NCBI RefSeq assembly: GCF_022605725.1
Contig: NC_065546.1
Location: forward strand, 20,828,227 to 20,892,226
Source of the DNA: Anthonomus grandis grandis
Lineage: Eukaryota; Arthropoda; Insecta; Coleoptera; Curculionidae
Reading direction: 5' to 3'
DNA length: 64,000 nt
This document shows positions 56,193 to 64,000 of this stretch, piece after piece (the first letter of the stretch is position 1; every line of letters starts with the position of its first letter). The position numbers and the translations under genes are program-made. The notes beneath the pieces were generated by a model. It searched no databases. It saw nothing but the letters and a program-made list of their open reading frames with translations, and was not told the DNA's origin.

Positions 56193-58241
56193 TTTGACGT
56201 AAAGACTAACATTATCACCATCTTGTTAAATACTTGAAAAAATTGTACAAAGTTTATTAAAATATTTTTTTATAATCCCCATAGCAATTTAAAATTCTAT
56301 GTAAACTGTGTAAATTTTTACTAATCATAATAAACACCGAAAATTTTTTTTGGAAGAACATACAGTATAGGCGACACAAGTCCCCCAGCAGACCTCCTTT
56401 TTACCCCTAAAACCGTAAATCAAGTGTCAAGCAGCGCGTTCGCATATCAGACGCGTAGAGGACGCGTGCCCCATGGTATCTGATGACCTATCCCCCCTAG
56501 TGATGAATCTACGGCTCCCTTTTCAGAGATTACCCGCACCGCCTGCTGTTTAATTGCTTGCTGGTGGTAAATTTCCAGAAAATACTTTACTACCGTTGTC
56601 GATAAAAATTGTTTTATTAAATGCCGTTTAGGTCTCTACCTTGTTTCTTTCGCTTCTCTCGAAAAGAAACCAGTCAAAATGAAATTTTGCCTGTAAGACG
56701 TGCGTCAACAAATGAGGGCAATAAAAATATAACATCAACGATCCAAAGGCCAAAGGGTCTCGCCAAATTAGATTTCTTATTCTTTGGGAGAAAATAGAAA
56801 GCGTTATCCCACTTCTGAGTTTTTTTACGGGCGAAAAAATAACACGGTGTTGTCAAGTTATGTTCTTTTTAAAATATACGTCGGAAAAATGCTCATAAAA
56901 AATGTAAATTTTACGAAATTAAAATGAACAAAGAGGAGTAAAATTAAAATATTAAAACTAAAATGGTCGTTTAAATTAAGGCAAATAACCCAAATACTAG
57001 AAAGAAAATAACTAAATAAGAAAAACCCAAATACTAGACAAAAAACATTTTAATTCATTTGTAAAAGGAGATATTACCTATGAAAACTTTATTTATATAA
57101 TTCTATTTTTATTGAAAGTAAAAACCTAAAATGATATTAAGCAGAGGCGTCGCTAAAGTCCCACATTTTGGAGTGACTGAAAAATGCTGAATCATCTCGC
57201 GTATTTGCCGACTGCATAAAATTGAGGTAAGCATTGCCTCAGAATAACTTTTGTGTTTGAATGTAGATGAAAATAATCACAATATTATAAAGCGAATATG
57301 GCAGATATTATATTTTCAAGAAATCATTTCACATAAATTATAATAACAATTTAGTTAGAGTTGTATGATGATATTCAAATGAAAAAGGACTACCATCAAA
57401 ACAGTTTTAACCTTTAAAAGTACATCTACCCAATAATTCATTTTGTTCAAATACGATCTAAATTCTGTGATATTTTAATACCGGACATTCTTTAGACAAT
57501 TACACGAAAATTAATCTTGGCTACTTTATGGTTTGAACAATAAAGCAACATCAATGAATTTAAATGATCATCCGTCATTTTTATCCGCAGATAATTCAAA
57601 ACTTAATTCAGTTTACCAAATTAACGCTCACATAAAGCTGATGTTGAAAAAATGTGGAAAGGCCAAAGGAATAATTTAACAATATTATAAATATATTTTT
57701 AAAGTTGTGTTAAAACTTTAGAAATATATTTAAAATATTTACATTTATGATATGAATTCATGAGAATCTGTAACTCAGCAATCTAATTGCATAGTAGCTT
57801 TGACCGATTCAATTGTGACTTTGCTTCAATCAACTGTAGAGAGAAATACTTTTTGTGAATGCACAAATGTTAGACAATCCTCTTTCAAATTATCCTGAAA
57901 GCCAGTGTTAAAATCTTGGAGCACAGCTTTGAAGTGTTTAATTTTGAACATAACGTTTTTTGCAAAAATATTATAAGCCAATAAACTCAAAATTCTGGAT
58001 CTATTTTAGCCGGCCTAAAAGCTGAAACACTTATTTTAATATAAAAAAAAAATAAAAACATACATGAAGGCTTTAATTTTGCCGTCTCCGCTCTAGCTAT
58101 GTATCTATTGCATTTTTGAATTTTTTTTTTAGTTTTAAGTACTGGATTTTTTTTTCCTAGTTAAACATTTTAAACGGTTTGTGCTATAACAAAAAAACAT
58201 AAAATGCCTCTAGAATATTAAAAAAAGTCTATTATGAACGT
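56193..58241. other. No gene recognised
   Basis: A GC-richer patch at 56390-56560 is followed by AT-rich DNA. The 60-codon frame at 56674-56856 has no domain. Confidence 0.45.
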
Positions 58242-58429
58242 AGTTACATAGTCACATAGTGCCTATCCAGCAGCGGCCCACCTTTATGCCAGCCTAGCTC
58301 TTTTTAGTTTATAAATATAAGTTAATTCTAGTTTTAGTCATTCTTATTGCACCTAAGCTACTGTACTCTGTATCGTACTTTAATATATTTTGTTTTTAAA
58401 AACAATTTTTCGCCACACAAATCTATAAT
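58242..58429 (+). repeat. Probable 5' LTR
   Basis: Begins AGTTACATAG and ends just before the primer site in CTATAATT, an imperfect AGTTA/TAATT pair as in errantivirus LTRs. At 188 bp it is short for the group, so the left boundary may lie further out. It contains a TATA-like TATAAATA at 58310-58317. The second LTR, needed to confirm the boundary, is outside the window. Confidence 0.55.
58310..58317 (+). promoter_or_regulatory. TATA-like box in the LTR
   Basis: TATAAATA in the middle of the LTR, upstream of ATTCTAGTTTTAGTCATTC, which could hold the initiator. No experimental support. Confidence 0.4.
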
Positions 58430-58448
58430 TGGCGCAGTCGGTAGGATT
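58430..58448 (+). promoter_or_regulatory. Primer-binding site (tRNA-Ser type)
   Basis: TGGCGCAGTCGGTAGGATT directly follows the LTR. TGGCGCAGTC is the primer site used by 17.6- and 297-like elements and pairs with the 3' end of tRNA-Ser. Confidence 0.8.
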
Positions 58449-58891
58449 GTGTCCGGTGTATGTATTTTTCGCTACGATAAAAACTTTCACCGTGGTGGTT
58501 TCAACCCTTTAGACGCAATCCGAAAGAACCAGTGTGGTGCTGAAAGTGGTGCAGAGGCGCAGGCAATACAGAATCGGAAAAGGTTAGTGTCACATCCTTT
58601 TTGCCCCTATTCCACCCTCTGTTTAAGGTTTTAATGGGGATAATTTTAGGTTCTACGTATTGCACGTATTAATTTCATTAGTTTTTGTATCGTACATAAA
58701 ACTAATTTTATTTAGCAAATTAATTGCATTTAATTTTAAGAAAGTTCGTAATTTTAGTTCAGTGAATCGATCACAATTAATCTTATGATTTTCGAATATT
58801 TATATTTTGAAAATAATTTTATTTTGAAAACAATTTTTATTTTTATAGTATTTATAAAAGATAATTTCATATTTTTTATTTATAATTTTTA

Positions 58892-60253
58892 ATGTCAGAT
58901 ATTGATTCTGATACAGAATTAGGAGAGTTGGTAAACCTATTACATAATATTAATATAAACAATATGAATACTGCATCAAACAATACTGAGAAACCCAAAA
59001 TGAATTGGGAACTATTTAAATCACGGTTAGATAACATTAAACCTTATGATGGTGATGTTAATACTTTGAATAAATTCATTTCCAGATGCGAAGATATTAT
59101 TTGTAGTTATAGTCCATTTAATGATAATGAGTTAATAAAACACATTTTTGAATCTATTCAGGAAAAACTTATCGGTAGAGCTGAAGTTCTTGTCGGGAAC
59201 AGAGCAGAAATTAATAATTATGAAGATCTAAAAAATTCTTTAAGACAATGCTTCTCAGATAGACGAGACCTTGATTGTTTAATACAAGAGCTCACTAGAG
59301 CTAGACCATTCAGAAATGAAAACTTATTAAATTTTGGAAATCGTTTACAACTTCTAAGAAGCAGTGTCGCACAGCGTATTAGTAATGATGTAACAATTGC
59401 TACACAAGAGAAAACCTATCAAATTAAACATCATGATAAAACTGCGTTAAATACATTTATTGCTGGTTGTACGGGAACCTTAAAAAACAATATGCATCTT
59501 AAAAAACCAGAATCCTTGGAAGATGCAATGGCTTATGTAATCGAATTCGAAAACTTCGAACGATTATATGGCTATACAAGCATCAATGGAAACAATAATT
59601 ATCAAAATAAATATAATAATCAAAGACAATTTCAAAGTAACCAACCTTTTTATAATAATAATAATTTTGGAAATAATTTTCCAAATCAAAACCAGTTTCC
59701 ACATCAAAGTAACTTTCCCACTAATTATAACCATTTTGCAAACAATAGTTCTAATAACTTCATTAATAATAAACAATTCTCAACTAATCCACAATGGCCT
59801 TGTCAACCTATTGACATAAGACCCAGAAATTTACCTCCACGAAGATTACCAACAAACGAAGAAGTTTTTGGTAAGCCAAAAAATGTTTTTAAGCCTAATC
59901 AAATTCCAGAACATTTACTACCTAAACCTGAACCAATGTCAACAACTTCAAGAAACCCTACAATTCAAAGTGCAAGATTTAATTCTAAAAATCATTTTAA
60001 AAATCATTTTACACAATACAAAGGTCAACAAAAACCTCATTATATTGTAGAGGAAGTCTACAATCAAGACTATAATGAAGAATATTTACCCGAATATTCT
60101 CAACAAGAAGAATATTCTCAAAATGAATATTTTAATGACTATAATTATTATTCTGATAATAATTATGAATCTAATGACTCACAGAATACTTTTATTAAAA
60201 ATAGAAACTCTGAAAATTTTACTCAGGATCATCTAACAAATCAACAAAGTTGA
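58892..60253 (+). CDS. gag: Gag polyprotein of the errantivirus-like element
   Basis: 453 codons from ATG 58892 to TGA 60251-60253. Residues 1-40 are acidic. About 40-220 form a helical capsid-like region (W-E-L-F-K-S-R-L, C-E-D-I-I, L-N-F-G-N-R-L). Residues about 225-310 are a low-complexity Asn/Gln-rich tract, and the C-terminus is rich in N, E and Y. There is no CCHC knuckle, as is usual for errantivirus gag. The protein would form the particle that packages the RNA. The protease frame overlaps the end in the -1 frame, consistent with frameshift translation of gag-pol. No leader ORF is seen at 58450-58891. Confidence 0.9.
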   Translation: MSDIDSDTELGELVNLLHNININNMNTASNNTEKPKMNWELFKSRLDNIKPYDGDVNTLNKFISRCEDIICSYSPFNDNELIKHIFESIQEKLIGRAEVLVGNRAEINNYEDLKNSLRQCFSDRRDLDCLIQELTRARPFRNENLLNFGNRLQLLRSSVAQRISNDVTIATQEKTYQIKHHDKTALNTFIAGCTGTLKNNMHLKKPESLEDAMAYVIEFENFERLYGYTSINGNNNYQNKYNNQRQFQSNQPFYNNNNFGNNFPNQNQFPHQSNFPTNYNHFANNSSNNFINNKQFSTNPQWPCQPIDIRPRNLPPRRLPTNEEVFGKPKNVFKPNQIPEHLLPKPEPMSTTSRNPTIQSARFNSKNHFKNHFTQYKGQQKPHYIVEEVYNQDYNEEYLPEYSQQEEYSQNEYFNDYNYYSDNNYESNDSQNTFIKNRNSENFTQDHLTNQQS

Positions 60254-60461
60254 TAGAAATTAATATTTCATCAAACAATTTACTCCCCTACGTAACACTA
60301 AAAAATCTAAACATTAAGCTTTTAATCGACACTGGCAGTAGCAAGCTACATTACCTCTTTTTAAAGAATATAATATAAACGATGAAATAGATTGTATTTT
60401 ATTTGACTTTCATGACTTTTATGACGGAATTATTGGTCTTTCTGACTTAAGAAAGCTAAAT
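60254..60461 (+). pseudogene. Protease region with a one-base frame break
   Basis: In the -1 frame relative to gag the sequence reads L-P-Y-V-T-L-K, then L-L-I-D-T-G-S-S-K, the aspartic protease active site, near 60325-60350. The next block (L-P-L-F-K-E-Y-N-I-N-D-E) is in a further -1 frame, which joins the long pol frame. One base appears to be missing around 60345. If real, gag-pol cannot be made from this copy; a sequencing error is equally possible. Confidence 0.75.
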
Positions 60462-63400
60462 TTGAGCATTGACCTTATTAATAAAGTCTTAGTAGGTCAC
60501 TGTATTAGTATTCCGTTTTGTTATCGTCAACCAGATGATGTCAACTTTTCTTTATCAGTAAACCCACACGAGAAACTTGTAAAAAGGCTTCCAGTAAGCA
60601 TTTACGAAGGCGACATAATAATAAAACCTAGATTAATAAATGAACTTTTTATCCCACATATTTTATCTTATGCTGAGAACGGTTTTGCCCCTGTTGAACT
60701 TGAAAACCAGATGGACAAAACAATAGACATTGTTCTTACAAAACCGCTAACAGTAGAACCTTTTAATAGTGGTAATTATGAAATGTTTTCCTTTGATAAT
60801 ATTTTTAATAACAATAAATCCATTAATAAAAGTACAAAGTGTAACATCAAGGACTTCATTAGAACTGATCACATGAATTCAGAAGAAAAAAAAGAAATTT
60901 TAAAGTTATGTCAAGAATATTCAGACATTTTTCATAAACCGGGAGACAAATTAACATTTACATCACATGTTAAACATGAAATAAAAACAACGGACGAAAT
61001 ACCTATACATACCAAATCCTATAGATATCCTTATATTCACAAAAATAAGGTTAGGAAACAAATAGCTGAAATGCTAGATAAAGAAATAATACGTCCATCA
61101 TCAAGCCCATGGAGCTCTCCAATATGGATTGTGCCCAAAAAACTTGACGCTTCGAATAAACGAAAATGGAGACTAGTAATCGACTATCGGAAAATTAATG
61201 ATAAAACAGTCGATTATAGATGGCCAATACCAAACATAAATGATATCTTAGATAAATTAGGAAGGTCACAATACTTTACAACACTAGATCTCGCAAGTGG
61301 TTTCCATCAAATCGAAATGGACGAAAATTCAATTCAAAAAACAGCCTTCACTGTAGAAGATGGCCATTTTGAATTCGTTCGTATGCCATTCGGACTAAAA
61401 AATGCACCAGCAACATTTCAACGTGCGATGGATGAAATCTTAAAGAAACTACGTAAAATATGCATGGTTTATATTGATGATCTAATAATTTTTAGTACAA
61501 GCCTACAAGAACATATTCAAAATTTAAAACTTGTATTTGCCAAATTGCGAGAAGCGGGATTAAAAATTCAACTAGACAAAAGTGAATTTTTAAGAAAAGA
61601 AGTCGATTTCTTAGGACACGTAGTAACACCCGAAGGCATTAAACCAAACCCGAAAAAAATCGAAGCTATTCAAAAATTTCCTATCCCTAAAACTCAAAAC
61701 CAAATAAAATCTTTCTTAGGAATTTTAGGCTACTATAGGAAATTTATCAAAAATTTTGCCAAACTAATCAAACCCATGACTCATTGCTTAAAGAAAAACG
61801 AAAGGGTAATTCACACTAAAGAATTCATAGATTGCTTCCAAACCTGTAAGAACATATTAACCTCCGAACCTGTTTTAGCTTACCCCAATTTTGAAAAACC
61901 CTTTGAACTTATTACAGACGCGTCTAATTATGCTATAGGTGCTATTTTATCACAAGATGGACATCCTGTAAGCTATGCATCACGAACGCTAAACCCTGCG
62001 GAAATTAATTACTCCACATTTGAAAAAGAGTTACTCGCAGTAGTTTGGGGATGCAAATACTTCAGACCTTATCTATTTGGCAACAAATTTACAGTCATAA
62101 CAGACCACAAACCGCTACAATGGATATTTTCTTTAAAAGAACCAAATAGTCGCTTAGTACGATGGCGCCTTAAACTTGAAGAATATGATTATTTCATTAA
62201 GTATAAAAAAGGCAAATCAAATACTGCAGCAGATTTTCTCTCTAGAAACCCCGTTGACCTAAATGCTGTAGAGACAGCCTCAATCGATAATAATCCAGGT
62301 GATATTGATGAAATTATCGATGAACTTTTACAACACTCAGAAAAACTTCCAGACCTAGATCCAGAAACTTTAGACGAAATTCTAGGAATGCAGAAACCAA
62401 AAATAAACATAATATCTGATTTTACTATTTCAAAAAGACCCATTCCAAAATCATCAACTCCACTGGAAGAACAAGAGAATTCAGATGATCTCGAAACTGT
62501 GCACACATCATTAGAAAACCCTATTTTTAATTTACCAATCTCAGAAAGGATACTCAATACCTATAAAAAACAAATAGTCATTACTGTAGGAGATATATTG
62601 AGCTTAACTTGTAAAGTAGAACAAATCTTTCAAAATACTCGATATTATGTAACATTCCCAAAAACAGAACCTATAAGAGACATTATTAAATTCTTGAAAA
62701 ATTACATAAATCCCAAAAACCTTTATGCCTTGTTTTTCAGAAATGAAGAATTTAGCAAACTTTTCACAACAACCTTACAAAATTACTTTGTTAACACAGC
62801 CTATAAATTTGTACAATGTTCAACAATGTTACAAGACATTGAAACGTCAGAAGAACAACAAATGAAACTCACTCTATATCACACCACAAAAACATGTCAT
62901 CGAGGCATAACCGAAATGAAAAAAACATTATGCCATAGATTTTTTTGGCCTAGTATGATTATGGATATAGAAAGATACGTTAACTCATGTGATATTTGCC
63001 AAAAGAATAAATATGACAGAGATCCCCCTGTAATCAAATTTAATTTAACACCGAGTACAACAAAACCGTTTGAACAAATTCACATCGACACCTTTAAAAT
63101 AGATAATCATAATTTTCTTACTATCATCGACGCTTTTTCTCGCTATGCACAAGCTTACCATTTAAGTAGTGTTACAGGAACAGCTGTAATTGAAAACCTT
63201 TTAACATTTGTTACACATCATGGCTTGCCACTTCAAATTACGTGTGACAGAGGAACAGAATTTAAAAATAAAGATCTTGAAGATTTCTGTTCTCTTTATA
63301 AAATCCAACTCCATTACATTACAGCGAAAAACAGCAACTCAAATTCACCTGTGGAACGCTTTCATTCCACTTTAATAGAACATTATCGTTGCCTTAAGGA

Positions 63401-63944
63401 TTCAAATAAATTTACCCCAGAACAACTGGTAAAAAGAGCCTTACTAGGATATAATAACTCCATACACAGTGTTACAAAGTTCACTCCATTTGAAATTATT
63501 AAAGGTCATATAAATAATACTAATCCTTTTGACCTTAATGATCACATAATAATTTCTGATTACATACAGAATCATAAAGAAAACAGCAAAAAACTCTATG
63601 CAAGAATTTCTAATTCAAATCAAGAAATAAAAGAAAATATTATAAACAAACGGAATGACAAAAGAAATGACCCTCCTGAACATCATATTAATGAACCAGC
63701 GTACATTAAAACCAAATTTCGTAGTAAAGCACTACCCAAATTTGTGAAAACAAACGTAAATGATCAAACACCTATAAAATTATTAACTACAAAAGGTGTT
63801 TACCATAAAGGGTCTGCAAGAAAACCAAAATCTAAACATGTTGTTCCTTTGCAGGAACATGACGACCTTAACAAAGACAATATTGACGTTGGGCCTTCTA
63901 CTTCAGCTAATCAGCAGGGAAGATATCCAACTAACAACCATTAA
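60462..63944 (+). CDS. pol: Pol: reverse transcriptase, RNase H, integrase
   Basis: 1160 codons counted from the first ATG in frame; the frame is open further upstream and joins the protease. RT spans about residues 165-380 with W-R-L-V-I-D-Y-R, F-T-T-L-D-L-A-S-G-F and the catalytic Y-I-D-D at residue 337. RNase H begins T-D-A-S at about 485, with D-H-K-P-L near 550. The integrase zinc domain is near 805-850 (H-R-G-I-T ... C-D-I-C). The catalytic triad is D876, D929 and E965, giving the standard 35 residues between the last two. After about 1040 there is a variable basic tail. The frame has no internal stops, so the enzymes look competent. The product copies the RNA and inserts the cDNA. Confidence 0.93.
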   Translation: MSIDLINKVLVGHCISIPFCYRQPDDVNFSLSVNPHEKLVKRLPVSIYEGDIIIKPRLINELFIPHILSYAENGFAPVELENQMDKTIDIVLTKPLTVEPFNSGNYEMFSFDNIFNNNKSINKSTKCNIKDFIRTDHMNSEEKKEILKLCQEYSDIFHKPGDKLTFTSHVKHEIKTTDEIPIHTKSYRYPYIHKNKVRKQIAEMLDKEIIRPSSSPWSSPIWIVPKKLDASNKRKWRLVIDYRKINDKTVDYRWPIPNINDILDKLGRSQYFTTLDLASGFHQIEMDENSIQKTAFTVEDGHFEFVRMPFGLKNAPATFQRAMDEILKKLRKICMVYIDDLIIFSTSLQEHIQNLKLVFAKLREAGLKIQLDKSEFLRKEVDFLGHVVTPEGIKPNPKKIEAIQKFPIPKTQNQIKSFLGILGYYRKFIKNFAKLIKPMTHCLKKNERVIHTKEFIDCFQTCKNILTSEPVLAYPNFEKPFELITDASNYAIGAILSQDGHPVSYASRTLNPAEINYSTFEKELLAVVWGCKYFRPYLFGNKFTVITDHKPLQWIFSLKEPNSRLVRWRLKLEEYDYFIKYKKGKSNTAADFLSRNPVDLNAVETASIDNNPGDIDEIIDELLQHSEKLPDLDPETLDEILGMQKPKINIISDFTISKRPIPKSSTPLEEQENSDDLETVHTSLENPIFNLPISERILNTYKKQIVITVGDILSLTCKVEQIFQNTRYYVTFPKTEPIRDIIKFLKNYINPKNLYALFFRNEEFSKLFTTTLQNYFVNTAYKFVQCSTMLQDIETSEEQQMKLTLYHTTKTCHRGITEMKKTLCHRFFWPSMIMDIERYVNSCDICQKNKYDRDPPVIKFNLTPSTTKPFEQIHIDTFKIDNHNFLTIIDAFSRYAQAYHLSSVTGTAVIENLLTFVTHHGLPLQITCDRGTEFKNKDLEDFCSLYKIQLHYITAKNSNSNSPVERFHSTLIEHYRCLKDSNKFTPEQLVKRALLGYNNSIHSVTKFTPFEIIKGHINNTNPFDLNDHIIISDYIQNHKENSKKLYARISNSNQEIKENIINKRNDKRNDPPEHHINEPAYIKTKFRSKALPKFVKTNVNDQTPIKLLTTKGVYHKGSARKPKSKHVVPLQEHDDLNKDNIDVGPSTSANQQGRYPTNNH

Positions 63945-64000
63945 GAATCCTATACTTCCTATTGAATTAGGACATGCACGAATTATATATAATAAACACG
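63945..64000 (+). other. Probable start of the third ORF (env), cut by window edge
   Basis: After the pol stop the sequence can be read as P-I-E-L-G-H-A-R-I-I, resembling the beginning of the third ORF in errantiviruses. Only about 18 codons are visible, so the assignment is weak. Confidence 0.35.

Larger units (their letters stand above)
58242..64000 (+). mobile_element. Ty3/gypsy errantivirus-like element, 3' end outside window
   Basis: In order: short 5' LTR, tRNA-Ser-type primer-binding site, leader, gag, protease, RT, RNase H and integrase, then the probable beginning of a third ORF. The 3' LTR is not reached. The AGTTA LTR start, the TGGCGCAGTC primer site and the gag without zinc knuckles resemble the 17.6/297/ZAM group of insect endogenous retroviruses. 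gag and the 1160-codon pol frame are open, so this is the youngest-looking insertion in the window. Confidence 0.9.

Noticed and set aside
59564..60050. Small frames inside gag
   Set aside because: Repetitive Ile-rich shadows of the Asn-rich gag tract.
1..64000. CRISPR array, bacterial defence system or operon
   Set aside because: No regularly spaced direct repeats of CRISPR type, no compact operons and clear eukaryotic transposons with introns; the 49.6-kb tandem array has 138-140-bp contiguous units without spacers.

Overview
The window looks like a stretch of an AT-rich insect nuclear genome. The evidence is a dense set of insect-type mobile elements: several mariner-like families with long terminal inverted repeats (TIRs), a PIF/Harbinger element with a MADF-type partner gene, jockey-like and RNase H-bearing non-LTR retrotransposons, and an insect Ty3/gypsy (errantivirus-like) element. 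A beetle or hemipteran would fit, but the order cannot be fixed from sequence alone. I see no convincing host gene, rRNA, true tRNA or CRISPR array. Almost every protein-like stretch is a piece of a transposon and nearly all are broken.

Layout. 1-5.3 kb: AT-rich DNA with a non-LTR reverse transcriptase (RT) tail and a tiny mariner remnant. 5.3-6.6 kb: mariner family A copy 1 (minus). 6.76-9.68 kb: a Harbinger element whose transposase (minus) and MADF/BESS gene (plus) are interlocked, cut by a 100-N gap. 9.78-12.85 kb: an RNase H-bearing non-LTR element whose 5' half is inverted relative to its 3' half. 13.6-14.0 kb: a decayed second copy. 14.4-16.7 kb: a jockey-like element (minus). 17.3-23.5 kb: a related element (plus) carrying a mariner (family B, 19.1-21.4 kb), a 1.3-kb unknown insertion and an inverted RT segment. 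23.8-25.6 kb: mariner family A copy 2. 26.5-26.8 kb: a GC-rich island. 28.7-30.5 kb: a decayed long-TIR mariner. 30.7-31.9 kb: a decayed RNase H-type retrotransposon. 34.9-37.6 kb: a nearly intact mariner with TIRs of about 570 bp. 39.3-39.5 kb: a hairpin-forming repeat containing a hammerhead-ribozyme-like motif. 40.2-42.2 and 42.2-44.4 kb: mariner family A copy 3 and a family C mariner that share one TA. 44.4-51 kb: mostly unassigned, with a solo mariner end, an RT tail, a 138-140-bp tandem repeat, a decayed DDE transposase and a second Harbinger end. 51.1-53.4 kb: a long divergent inverted repeat with a palindrome inside. 53.6-56.2 kb: a TIR-bounded element that encodes a FEN1/XPG-like nuclease remnant with an eight-cysteine tail instead of a recognisable DDE transposase. 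58.2-64 kb: the 5' LTR, gag and pol of an errantivirus-like element that runs off the right edge.

How the genes work together: transposases would act on the TIRs that bound them. The Harbinger transposase probably needed its MADF-type DNA-binding partner. The Ty3 gag-pol is arranged for -1 frameshift translation. The most unusual items are the FEN1-like/Cys8 TIR element, the reciprocally nested Harbinger genes and the hammerhead-like motifs.
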